Origin: Haloplanus sp. GDY1
GTDB taxonomy: Archaea > Halobacteriota > Halobacteria > Halobacteriales > Haloferacaceae
Direction of reading: 5' to 3'
Length of the DNA: 64,000 nucleotides
Assembly: GCF_023703775.1 (NCBI RefSeq)
Contig: NZ_CP098514.1
Span: forward strand, 2,639,998 to 2,703,997
A program made the position numbers and the translations under genes. Shown in pieces: positions 32,701 through 39,930 of this stretch. The notes beneath the pieces are model-generated. The model saw only the letters and a program-made list of their open reading frames with translations, was not told the origin of the DNA and searched no databases. Every line of letters starts with the position of its first letter. Positions within the stretch are counted from its first letter, which is position 1.

Positions 32701-34582
32701 GATCACGGGTGGGACAGACGAAACTGCCCGCGCCACAGCCGAAGGGGTCGCTGATGTAGTCAACCCGTTCGGTATTGCCGCCGGGGCGAAAGAGATCGGC
32801 GAGACAGCTGCGTTCGCCGCCGGGACGACTGCGGATGCCGAAGGGCTCGACGCTGAGGACCGGACGAATATCGCTGCCGGACAGGCGGCTGCTGCCGGGC
32901 GTCAGTTCGCCGACTTCGCCGGGGATAACCCGCGGCGGGTTGGGGCCTCACTTATCACTGGCACGGCAGTAGCCGCGGCGAGTGCGCCCGCGGTCGGCGC
33001 CCTCGGCAAGCGGGCCTTCGTCGGCGCCCGCGGCCGGTTGGCAACCCGAGGACTCGACTTCGAAAGTCGCGTCGAGTTCGAAAACATCGAACGTCCAGAC
33101 GTGCGGTCCGGTGAGAATCGGCTGACGACTTTCAGCGAGGAGGCGGTCCCTGGCGGCAAACGGAGCACCGACCCCGACACGTTCCCAGTAGAGACGGAGC
33201 CGCGCGATCCGGGCGCAGAACTTCGCAACCTCGCCGACGAGTACGACGATCCGGCGATCCGGGACGCGCTCGATGCCGACCCAGGGGAGCAGACGCTGTT
33301 CTCTGCCCGAAGCGGGATCAAAGGCGACCGCTTCGAACCGCGGTCACAGCGCAACTACGACCCCGACGCCGGATTCTTCTCGGGGTCTGTGTCCCGGAAC
33401 TTCCTTGATGTTGACGAGACGCCTGAGTCTGGCGGCGTGCGGGCGCCCAACCCCACCGGGGCGATCCAGAGCCTCGTCGATGCAGTGAAACAGGAAGACA
33501 CGCCAAACATCGTCGCCACTGCTGGCGACGTTCGGACGCTGCCGGACGATGTGCGAACCCGCGGCGAGATCACGGACTACCTGCAAGAGCGCCGTAACAC
33601 GGGCGAGTTTTTCGTTCGGCAGTCAGACAATCAATCCGGCGAGGCAGAGGCGATCGTGTCTGCCTCCGGCGAGGGAAAGGACAACCCGTGGCGCGGCGCC
33701 GGCCGCGTCGACGAAGGCGAAGCGACGCAGTTCGTCGAAGTCAACGATCCTGCTGTCACGAAGGTGGGTGGCGAGCGGGTCCCGATCCAAGTGTTCCGAC
33801 AGGATACTGGCGACCTCGACACCTCCGCTGGAGTGACGGGGCGATTCTCGTCGTTCCTCGAAGACGACCGCGGGATGGTCGGCGGCGGTGGGCGTCGGCG
33901 GGCAGGTCGGTCGGCTCGGCGCACTCGCTCGGACGATCTCGACAGCGAGCCCGGATATCGCCCCGGCGGCCAACCCGGGACGCCGCTTGGCCCGCCGGCG
34001 AGTGGCTTCCCTGCCTCAGGCAGTTCGATGCCCGGCAGTGACCCCGACTCGCCAGCGGGAGCGGCGCCATCGTCTGGGTTCGCATCGCCCAGCGAGACTG
34101 TCGAGTCTGTCGCGCCGTCCGGCGTGTCGTCGCCAGTCGAGAGTGTCGCGCCGTCGGACGCGCCATCCTCACCGATCGAGAGTACTGCGCCCTCAAACGT
34201 GCCCTCGTCGGCGCCGGCATCTTCTGGGTCGCCGTCTGGTGGCACCGGGTTCGGTAGCGGATCGCCCCCCACGAGCGGTATCAACAATCCACCGTACGAC
34301 CCGCCGTCGAGTCCGCCCTACGAACCACCGTCGAGTCCCCCCTACGAACCACCGTCGAGTCCCCCCTACGAACCACCGTCGAATCCACCGTACGACCCGC
34401 CGTCGAATCCGCCGACGAGTCCACCACCGACCACACCGACAGAACCGCCGACTCGGCCACCAGAGTGGGATATGGACTGGGATGACAAGGAGTATCCCAA
34501 CAGCTTCGAAACCGACCCGCAGCGCTTCGAGAATCCGGTCGACAACCCTTACGAGTTCCTCGGCTTCAACGTCGATCTGTAG
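29792..34582 (+). CDS. 1596-residue scaffold-like protein with repeats, EF-hand and PPxY tail
   Basis: The largest element gene. Residues 1-95 are low-complexity Thr/Ser/Asp. About 105-390 hold seven to eight copies of a roughly 40-residue unit, LREQAASExDAYxPSDFxIT then DGLTAxVAExA; related copies recur near 445 and 755-830. FDANNDRQIGMQE (396-408) is a good EF-hand loop, with a weaker second one. A hydrophobic stretch (VGASLITGTAVAAASAPAVG, about 1050-1070) may be a membrane segment. A mixed alpha/beta part follows (about 1080-1370, ending in GGGGRRRAGRSARRTRS). The tail is Ser/Pro-rich with five PPYxPPS units (1500-1539) and an acidic end. No enzyme motif is seen. A scaffold or matrix role is inferred. 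Confidence 0.72.
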   Translation: MSTNDTSDTTDSSSTDTTSTTDSSTDTTNTSSTDTTTTTDTTQENSTTSEPSTTSTTDTSTDSTTDTTTASGAQSGSNNADAQSSAFDGSAGAGTTAQPDDLPEQYREQASEFRQEAASDLDRYAPSDLRVTAEDGQLDAEVKPAARERELREQAASESDAYDPTDFQITEGEDGMTAQVAEPALREQAASQSDRYAPSDFEVARQDGRLVAQVAEQARRRELREQAASEADAYGPQDFEITETGDGLTAQVAEPALREQAASQSPYDPSEYVVTDDGGVRPSKAAVREQAASELDRYSESDIRVTVQDGTLEPVVTEQAKRRELREQAASEADAYKPSDFTISEGEDGLTATVAEDAQRRELREAYREQVAEQHDIAESQVSVNLPELSATTQQFDANNDRQIGMQEKLEAIKDKNEGEITQQQLQQVLDAPEPSVELGDAATRELAARESDVFRADDLEVVDGEVQPKRDTPSPEAVSIGLGIANEGPPGAPGSDPTGEIAWVGPDGERIATGIDAQWTDDDPYSAYVDVPDQRGEWRLQVGGETVETVDVGAVGATRDTYQADVPAGWNADVISIDESAGTGSVAQAAYDPDERYTPASVDEDVVAGAGAAEALQAGVTPETLSEINPISEREGAEIAATIEQGGSLQLTQPDVSAPENIADADQNQAIREDIAAEIEGVSAEELDIVATGSGTEIVGPGGGTITSPGSGGGTPGRSPTDATFDGSRSVGDAGTGAGVTAGLEAARQEAWQEVAGQSEFLSPEDVATSVEDGQVSASVEQPALKRMARQETAAGRENVQPSDVEATIVDGEVQTSIPFLEQEQRAAVNRYGQRQLDAQNREVGNFENERLVQETTTRLSAQDQFSTGRAEVVANSAPTGPPIDLGDTPVNVPVTEREGQMLTAQDQFSTGTRERIQATGETERLETLLNREAEELTANAGDIGASLQPEYEVSATTESMLAAQDQQAITGGTDETARATAEGVADVVNPFGIAAGAKEIGETAAFAAGTTADAEGLDAEDRTNIAAGQAAAAGRQFADFAGDNPRRVGASLITGTAVAAASAPAVGALGKRAFVGARGRLATRGLDFESRVEFENIERPDVRSGENRLTTFSEEAVPGGKRSTDPDTFPVETEPRDPGAELRNLADEYDDPAIRDALDADPGEQTLFSARSGIKGDRFEPRSQRNYDPDAGFFSGSVSRNFLDVDETPESGGVRAPNPTGAIQSLVDAVKQEDTPNIVATAGDVRTLPDDVRTRGEITDYLQERRNTGEFFVRQSDNQSGEAEAIVSASGEGKDNPWRGAGRVDEGEATQFVEVNDPAVTKVGGERVPIQVFRQDTGDLDTSAGVTGRFSSFLEDDRGMVGGGGRRRAGRSARRTRSDDLDSEPGYRPGGQPGTPLGPPASGFPASGSSMPGSDPDSPAGAAPSSGFASPSETVESVAPSGVSSPVESVAPSDAPSSPIESTAPSNVPSSAPASSGSPSGGTGFGSGSPPTSGINNPPYDPPSSPPYEPPSSPPYEPPSSPPYEPPSNPPYDPPSNPPTSPPPTTPTEPPTRPPEWDMDWDDKEYPNSFETDPQRFENPVDNPYEFLGFNVDL
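34289..34432 (+). repeat. 24-bp tandem repeat encoding PPYxPPSx
   Basis: Six 24-base units from 34289 (five with PPY, the last degenerate PPTSPPPT) give PPYDPPSS, PPYEPPSS three times in near-identical form, and PPYDPPSN. They lie in frame inside the large scaffold gene. Copy number may vary by slippage. Confidence 0.85.
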
Positions 34583-34584
34583 GG

Positions 34585-35655
34585 CTAACAGAGTTCAAGG
34601 CTCGCATACACTTTCCCACGGCCGTCGATGTATATCCCTAGTCCCGCTTCGTCAGCGGACGAGACGAGCATCGCCTCGCGATGGTCACGAGAGTTCATCC
34701 ACATAACGAACAACCCCTGAGCGATATCGCGCTCGCTGTCAACGTGGATGGTTCCATTAGCAGTACGCACGTCCTTGTTCACCCAAAAGTGAGCGGCATT
34801 CTCCGTGCCCGCGTAGTAGCGACCAGATCCGGAGATGGGAAGCCGGCACTCTGGCAGTAACCCTCGCTCGCGGTATCGGTCTTTAATCGTCGAGCCATCC
34901 GGCTCCTCGTGCCCGATGTAGTCATGTTCGGCCATATCTGCGCTGTGCGACCGGCCCATCTCCGTCAGTACGTCACGTTGCGTCACTGGCTGGAGGCCAC
35001 GGGATTCGCGTTCGGTGTTCAACATCTCAATGAATACTGTTTCGACCTCCGACAGATCGTACTTCTGCCGAGGAGGGGGCGGGTTCGGCGTCGCTGTCGC
35101 CGTCGAGGTTGCGGTCGCGGTCGGACGCGCACTCGCAGTCGCCGCGGGCGTCGCCGTCGCTGTCCCGCCGGTCGCAGCAGCCGCACCGCCAGCACCGCCG
35201 GCCAACGTCCCGCCGGCCGAAATTGAGACGGGTGCGAACAGCAACACACCAGCCAGCGCGATCACGCCGAGTCGTTCCCACGTAACTGACCGAACGACCT
35301 GTCGGGTAACCACCGACTGCGTGAACAGACGTGTGACTGGGAACCCAGCAATATATCCACATTCGTCAGGCGGCTTGTGATGGTGCTGCTGGGTCGTGTG
35401 ATAACACTTCGTGACGAGATCACCGGCACGGCGCGAGATTCGGCGACCACACTGCGGGCACTTGCGTGTGTTGCGCCCCGAGCGCCCGTACCAGTATCGA
35501 GTCCGGTAGTACGTCCCGATCAGGACGCGGACGCCGACGTAGACGAGCAGGGCGACAGCGAGCGACTCCGTGGGCGTCGCGCCCTCGAACCGGGCGGCAG
35601 CAGACGCGGCGCCGACCGCCAGCGCGGCAGCGAGGACGACCTGTCGCCAGCGCAT
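34585..35655 (-). CDS. Membrane-anchored CAP-domain protein with zinc ribbon
   Basis: 356 residues. Helix 1 near 1-25, helix 2 near 30-48, then a Cys/His motif CPQCGRRISRRAGDLVTKCY (about 66-85) with HHHKPPDEC, helix 3 (about 130-150), a Thr/Pro/Ala stalk (TATATPAATASARPTATATS-like), and a C-terminal CAP/SCP domain (about 205-356). Its marks are FIEMLNTERESRGLQPV, GRSHSADMAEHDYIGHEEPD, GTENAAHFW and MWMNSRDHREAMLVSSADE. CAP proteins act outside the cell in adhesion, lipid binding or proteolysis-like roles. It is convergent with the large scaffold gene, only two bases apart. Confidence 0.82.
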   Translation of the reverse strand: MRWRQVVLAAALAVGAASAAARFEGATPTESLAVALLVYVGVRVLIGTYYRTRYWYGRSGRNTRKCPQCGRRISRRAGDLVTKCYHTTQQHHHKPPDECGYIAGFPVTRLFTQSVVTRQVVRSVTWERLGVIALAGVLLFAPVSISAGGTLAGGAGGAAAATGGTATATPAATASARPTATATSTATATPNPPPPRQKYDLSEVETVFIEMLNTERESRGLQPVTQRDVLTEMGRSHSADMAEHDYIGHEEPDGSTIKDRYRERGLLPECRLPISGSGRYYAGTENAAHFWVNKDVRTANGTIHVDSERDIAQGLFVMWMNSRDHREAMLVSSADEAGLGIYIDGRGKVYASLELC

Positions 35656-35970
35656 ACGCTGGCGTAGTGGTCAGTGGCGTGAAAAACTACCGCCGATGAA
35701 CCTCCGTTTCATCTGTTTCAAGTCGAGCGACGCTTCAGGTGCGGTTTGAGGTGTGCGGTGTATTTTGGATTCTGTGACCTTCGTCACACAGACGAAGGGG
35801 ATTGTCCCGCCCCGCGGGACAAGACCCGCAGCGGGGCGGTCGGCGGGGCGGCACCCCGGCGTATGAACGGCACGCCGAACACAACCAGACCTTACAGCAA
35901 TCGCTATCGAGCGAAAGCGGAGTTGTGAAAACAAGAACGAACGCCGGTGATGCCTCTCAGCAGTCGGGCG
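35656..35970. other. Gene-free gap with two strong stem-loops (possible origin)
   Basis: 315 bases between the CAP start and the end of the nine-gene operon. ccttcgtc-acaca-gacgaagg (35778-35798) overlaps an alternative pairing tgtgac-cttc-gtcaca (35773-35788). ttgtcccg-ccccg-cgggacaa (35802-35822) follows, then a GC-rich run with ccgcagcgg and ggcggggcgg repeats. Such clustered stem-loops next to a winged-helix replication-type gene suggest a replication origin; an operon terminator is the simpler alternative. No iterons are obvious. Confidence 0.4.
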
Positions 35971-37767
35971 CTACCCGTCGGCGCGATGCGCCATCCGCTC
36001 GGCGTTCTCGCGAACGGTTTCTCCGAACGGCGTCTCGAACGCGACCTTCTCCGGGAACCGATGCAGCGGGCGCCCGGATTCACGCCAGGCGATGCGGCCG
36101 ACCCGGATCACTTCGGGCGCCCACGGATGCGAATCAGCCTTCGCCATCGAGAGGGCGCTCCGCAGCCGGAGTTGCTGGCCGTCGACGGCGTCCTCGATCT
36201 CGGCGGCGTAGCGGTTCACCCACTTCTGCCAGGCCTTGCCCTTCCGGTCGAGATCGCGCGGGTCCATGTCGGCGATGCGGGCGAGCGCGGTGGTCGCCGC
36301 ATCGACGCTCTTGTTGAGGACGTCCAGGACGTCGCGGATCTCGTCGCGCACCTTCCCACTGATGAACTTGATCGAGCCGTTCTCGAGGCGGAGGACCTCG
36401 TCGAGCTTCGAGAGGTGGCGGTAGATCGTCGACCGGCTCCAGTCGGTTTCGCGGTCGACCTCGTCGACGCTGGTGCCGCCGTCGGTCATCGCGGCCTGCT
36501 CGATGATCTCCTCGGCAGCGCTGTCAGCGTCGATCTGCTGGAACAGCGAGATGATCGTCGCCTCCTGGCGCTGCTCGATCTCCGGCGTCGGGTCGTCGAT
36601 CAGCGCGATCTGACGGCGCTGGTCGGCGTATCGGTCTCCAGAGAAGTGCCAGTCCGACACCCACCACGGGCCGGGCGAGACGGCGATCCCTGCCCACGAC
36701 GCGACGTTGAGGACGTAGGAGTCGAGCGCCTGGATCAGTTCGTACCGGCGGTTCCAGGCGACAGACTCAGCGCCGTTCAGTCCTTTCTTAAACAAAGCAC
36801 CGAGTTTCGGATGGGCGAGCGGGTCGCCCTCTTCGCGACCGCCAGGATGCTCAGGTTCGTAGAGTTTCTCCTGCATCCCGTAGGCGCCGTGGTCGGCGTC
36901 GAGGTCATCCTCCCGGCGCTCGGCGTCGGTAGCTTCGGGTGCGCCGGCCGAGGTCGAGTGGTCTCCAGGATCGAACGCCTTCCGCACCGCGGTCTTCGTG
37001 AACTTGAGTTGGTGGTTCCACCCGACGACCTTCCGATTGTCCGCGGAGTAGACGATCTTCGATCCTTCCTCGTCGGCCAGCAACTCGAAGAGGCTCTTGA
37101 AGACTCCGTCCGAGCGCGTGATCTTCTCAGCGGCGTCGCTCGAGGGACGGACGTACCGCTCGTGTTGCGTGATCGCGGAGTACGGATGGACGTCGCCACA
37201 GAAGTAGCTCTCGTCCCATGACTGACTAAGCCCCTCTGCGATGCCTCGGAGGAGCAGCGGCACCAGATAGCGAATCTGGTCCAACTCGATATTCACCGAG
37301 TTGTTGATATGGACGGTCACCGCCTCGCCGAGATCGTTCGGAACCGACTGCGGGCGCCGCTCCGGACACTCGTCCCAGCCGAGACGGGGCTTCACCTGGA
37401 TCGGGAGCTTCCGCTCCTCTTCAGCGTGGGCGGTGATGTCGAACTCGTAAAGCTGGTCGACGCCGTCGGAGGGACGTGGCTCCATCCCTGACTTGTGGTA
37501 ACTGAACGTCACGCTCCAGGTACGGGTGCCCTCGCCGCGCCAGCGCGGGATGTCGATCTCGAAGCTCTTCGAGCCTTCCTCGAAACTAAAGAACAGCGAC
37601 GCGAGCGCCCAGTACGGGCGGTCATCATGCTCGTCAAAGACGAGGTTCCCACGCGTCTCGTGAGGCACGGGCGCGACGTGGTCAGCGTGCTCGTCGCCGT
37701 CGACGCGGAGATGCCGGTACGGCGAGTCGAGACCGGGCGTGTCGCGTGTCGGTTCGGCCTCGATCAC
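35971..37767 (-). CDS. Large winged-helix protein, candidate replication initiator
   Basis: 598 residues, soluble. The N-terminal half (1-300) is beta-rich with YWALASLFFSFEEGSKSFEI, then VTVHINNSVNIELDQIRYLV and HERYVRPSSDAAEKITR. The middle has WAGIAVSPGPWWVSDWHFSG. Residues about 420-480 form a winged helix (DEVDRETDWSRSTIYRHLSK; LRLENGSIKFISG), then a helical C-terminus. I know similar large proteins from haloarchaeal elements but not their role. Last and largest gene of the nine-gene operon; it ends next to the stem-loop gap, so replication initiation or plasmid control is the inference. No nuclease, polymerase or P-loop motif is seen. Confidence 0.7.
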   Translation of the reverse strand: MIEAEPTRDTPGLDSPYRHLRVDGDEHADHVAPVPHETRGNLVFDEHDDRPYWALASLFFSFEEGSKSFEIDIPRWRGEGTRTWSVTFSYHKSGMEPRPSDGVDQLYEFDITAHAEEERKLPIQVKPRLGWDECPERRPQSVPNDLGEAVTVHINNSVNIELDQIRYLVPLLLRGIAEGLSQSWDESYFCGDVHPYSAITQHERYVRPSSDAAEKITRSDGVFKSLFELLADEEGSKIVYSADNRKVVGWNHQLKFTKTAVRKAFDPGDHSTSAGAPEATDAERREDDLDADHGAYGMQEKLYEPEHPGGREEGDPLAHPKLGALFKKGLNGAESVAWNRRYELIQALDSYVLNVASWAGIAVSPGPWWVSDWHFSGDRYADQRRQIALIDDPTPEIEQRQEATIISLFQQIDADSAAEEIIEQAAMTDGGTSVDEVDRETDWSRSTIYRHLSKLDEVLRLENGSIKFISGKVRDEIRDVLDVLNKSVDAATTALARIADMDPRDLDRKGKAWQKWVNRYAAEIEDAVDGQQLRLRSALSMAKADSHPWAPEVIRVGRIAWRESGRPLHRFPEKVAFETPFGETVRENAERMAHRADG

Positions 37768-38369
37768 GCCGACTCACCACCCTCGACCGCGTCGAGCACT
37801 TGCTGGGCTCGCTCACTCGGCTCGTCGCCAGTGATAAACCCGCGATGCGTGCCCTCCGCGAACGGCGGGAGGTCGACGGGCGGCATCAGCGGCAGACTTA
37901 AATCGATCCAGCGCTGCTCGCCGTCGGCCTCCCGCAGGTACCAGTGGGTGTCCTCGAGGTCGGCGTCGACGTCGCTCCAGGACAGACAGTAGATCTCGTG
38001 CTCGCGGTCGGTCGCGTGGTAGTAGGCCTCGGCTGCGGGATAACACAGCTGCCCGAGCGGATCGCCATCGTCGGTAGCGTACTCGTCCTTCCGGAGTTCG
38101 GGATGCTCGCGGAGGTACTGCCGAATCTCGAAGGCGGTCTGGTCGGGGATGACCAGCACTTCCTCGGGCCGGACGTACCCCTCGCCGTGACAGTACGAGC
38201 ACGAGTCGCCGTGCATACAGCGCCCGCGGCCACGGCAGATATCGTCCCAGCAGTTGAATCCGCGGCCGGAACAGGCCGGACAGCGCCGCGTCAGGCCACA
38301 CATGCACTGCGGCGTCGGCTGGTTACACCGCCGACAGACGTTCATCGGATCGAAGTGGTCCTCGATCAC
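37764..38369 (-). CDS. DnaJ-type cysteine-rich zinc protein
   Basis: 201 residues. Residues about 10-65 carry many CxxC knuckles: CRRCNQPTPQCMCG, CPACSGRGFNC, CRGRGRCMHGDSCSYCHGEG. The CxxCxGxG spacing is like the DnaJ zinc domain, without a J domain. The rest is an alpha/beta domain (VLVIPDQTAFEIRQYLREHP; YCLSWSDVDADLEDTHWYLR). It ends EGGESA, and the GGTGGTGAG codons give the ribosome site of the next gene. GTG start overlaps the previous stop. Confidence 0.7.
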   Translation of the reverse strand: MIEDHFDPMNVCRRCNQPTPQCMCGLTRRCPACSGRGFNCWDDICRGRGRCMHGDSCSYCHGEGYVRPEEVLVIPDQTAFEIRQYLREHPELRKDEYATDDGDPLGQLCYPAAEAYYHATDREHEIYCLSWSDVDADLEDTHWYLREADGEQRWIDLSLPLMPPVDLPPFAEGTHRGFITGDEPSERAQQVLDAVEGGESA

Positions 38370-38656
38370 GCCTCACCACCACCCACGAACTGCTCCAGAC
38401 CGACCTGCCCGGACGGCTCGAGCACCTCGCGATCGCCGTAGTCGACGAACTTCAACAGCGCGTCACAGTCCCACGCCGAACACGGGAGGAAGGACGGCTC
38501 GTCGTAGTCGCGCCCGTAGATGCCGATCCGCTCCTCGTCGCCACACACCGGGCACTCGTAGGTGCTCTTCTCGTCGAACGTGACCTCGATGGTCGCGACG
38601 GCACGTTTCTCCCGGCGCCGCAGCGTTGTCACCTGGTTCGATTCCTCGAAGCTCAT
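38366..38656 (-). CDS. Small zinc-ribbon protein
   Basis: 96 residues. An N-terminal beta part (VATIEVTFDEKSTYE) leads to CPVCGDEERIGIYGRDYDEP and LPCSAWDCDALLKFVD, giving a four-Cys site over 30 residues. It ends FVGGGEA just before the next GTG. Start ATG at 38656 behind GGGGGTGAGGAACG. Function unknown. Confidence 0.7.
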   Translation of the reverse strand: MSFEESNQVTTLRRREKRAVATIEVTFDEKSTYECPVCGDEERIGIYGRDYDEPSFLPCSAWDCDALLKFVDYGDREVLEPSGQVGLEQFVGGGEA

Positions 38657-39069
38657 CGTTCCTCACCCCCATCAGCCGCGTACCGACCGGAATCGACCGT
38701 GTTCGTAAACGGATACTCGCCGTCCCGATCCGGCCACGACCACGTCGCGGGCGGCGAGGGCTCGCGTCCACCGGCCTCGACGCGCTCGTCGCGATCGCCG
38801 ATCTCCTCGAGCTCGACTTCGCGTTCGTCGAGCCACTCCATGACCTGCTCGAAGTGATGCTCGGAGACGGCGTCGCGCTCGTGAAGCAGTTGTCTCTCGA
38901 CTGCTCCCCAGCAGCGAAGCACGGCGATGTAGTCGATCCCACGTATCCGGGCCTTCGCCAACTTCAGGTCGTCAAGCCGGTCGACGTCCAGGTATCGGCC
39001 TGGGTCCTCGTTGATGTCTTCGACGGCGCCGGGGAACCGCTCGCGGTCGCGTGTCTTCCCGCCCATCAT
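38653..39069 (-). CDS. Helical soluble protein, unknown function
   Basis: 138 residues: MMGGKTRDRERFPGAVEDIN, then two helix pairs (YIAVLRCWGAVERQLLHERD; HFEQVMEWLDEREVELEEIG) and an acidic end with AADGGEER. The start is placed at ATG 39069, which overlaps the previous stop (ATGA); a longer open frame upstream covers the zinc-ribbon gene and is not used. No motif is recognised. Confidence 0.66.
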   Translation of the reverse strand: MMGGKTRDRERFPGAVEDINEDPGRYLDVDRLDDLKLAKARIRGIDYIAVLRCWGAVERQLLHERDAVSEHHFEQVMEWLDEREVELEEIGDRDERVEAGGREPSPPATWSWPDRDGEYPFTNTVDSGRYAADGGEER

Positions 39070-39266
39070 GGGCGCCCACGCCCCGAGAGGTCCGTCCGGG
39101 AGCGGTCGGAGATGCCCGTCGGCGTGTACAGCTTGTCCGACGGCTTCCGCGTCGAGCAGCCGACACACAGCGCGATGGCGACTTCGGCGCCGTGGTCGCG
39201 CTCAGGGATGTAGACGCGGACGCGGCCGGCTCGGAGTCGCGACCCGCAGTTGTCGCAGGGGGTCAT
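39066..39266 (-). CDS. 66-residue zinc-ribbon protein
   Basis: CDNCGSRLRAGRVRVYIPER then ALCVGCSTRKPS: two CxxC pairs 27 residues apart, a single zinc ribbon, followed by a basic tail (SDRSRTDLSGRGRP). ATG overlaps the previous stop (ATGA). Probably a nucleic-acid-binding regulator; not shown. Confidence 0.66.
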   Translation of the reverse strand: MTPCDNCGSRLRAGRVRVYIPERDHGAEVAIALCVGCSTRKPSDKLYTPTGISDRSRTDLSGRGRP

Positions 39267-39745
39267 GGCGACGCACCCCCGTCGACCGCAGCAGGACGGA
39301 ACAGCCGACTCCAGGCCAGTTGCGCGTAGTCACTCCGGCCGTCACCGCCGTCGAGCCACGAAGGGATGAGATCGCCCACCGTGACCGCGGGCACGACCTT
39401 CAGCGCGAGGAGATCGTCCGACTGGTCCCGAACCGCGAACACGTACACGCCGCCGGTCTCGACGAGCGCTCCGTGCTGCTCGGGCCGGAGGTAGTACCGG
39501 CCACGTTGTCGCTGGGAGTAGCGACGCTGGCAACTCTTGATCTCGACGGGCGTCCCGCGCTCGACGACACACAGCCCGACCATTGGCAGGTCGGCGCCCG
39601 GGAAGACGGCACTCGTCGCGACGGCGTCGTACGCGAGCGCGACGTCGTCGGGGACGAGTCCAAGCTGGGGCACGGCGCTGGCGACCGCGCGTTCGACGTC
39701 CTCGCCGGCCGCCTTGTTCGCGGCAACGGGCTGAGTGCGGCTCAA
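39263..39745 (-). CDS. PD-(D/E)XK-like protein, TTG start
   Basis: 160 residues. DVERAVASAVPQLGLVPDDV, then FPGADLPMVGLCVVERGTPV and EIKSCQRRYSQRQRGRYYLR: an Asp...Glu-x-Lys core with a following Arg/Gln-rich helix, as in restriction-like or Holliday-junction nucleases (Hjc-like). The start is TTG at 39745, since TTGA overlaps the previous stop with GGAGGTG just upstream; a longer open frame exists but is antisense-like. It ends AAVDGGASP. It may process replication or recombination DNA of the element. Confidence 0.62.
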   Translation of the reverse strand: MSRTQPVAANKAAGEDVERAVASAVPQLGLVPDDVALAYDAVATSAVFPGADLPMVGLCVVERGTPVEIKSCQRRYSQRQRGRYYLRPEQHGALVETGGVYVFAVRDQSDDLLALKVVPAVTVGDLIPSWLDGGDGRSDYAQLAWSRLFRPAAVDGGASP

Positions 39746-39930
39746 ACCCAGACACCTCCGTCGGCGACGAGCGTCTCCTGGAGCGACTCGTCGACGTGTG
39801 CGGGCTGGAGGACGTCGGCAGCGACGAAGTGCCCGCAGGGCTCGACGAACGCCGAGACGCCGATCCGCTCGGCCTGCCGGATCGACTCGCCACACTGCGG
39901 GCACTCCGGGAGCGCGGCATCGAGGGTCAC
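39742..39930 (-). CDS. 62-residue zinc-finger protein
   Basis: PECPQCGESIRQAERIGVSA then EPCGHFVAADVLQPAHVDES: a CxxC...CxxH zinc site. It ends LVADGGVWV, whose GAC GGA GGT codons are the ribosome site of the next gene. GTG start at 39930 overlaps the previous stop. Unknown role. Confidence 0.66.
   Translation of the reverse strand: MTLDAALPECPQCGESIRQAERIGVSAFVEPCGHFVAADVLQPAHVDESLQETLVADGGVWV

Noticed and set aside
34289-34432. CRISPR array
   Set aside because: The 24-bp units are directly joined without spacers and are in frame in a coding gene (PPYxPPS). No CRISPR repeat-spacer pattern was found anywhere in the window.
22456-34582. Type IV secretion or conjugation operon
   Set aside because: No VirB4/TraG ATPase, relaxase or VirD4 signature is present; the only ATPase is small and lies in another operon.
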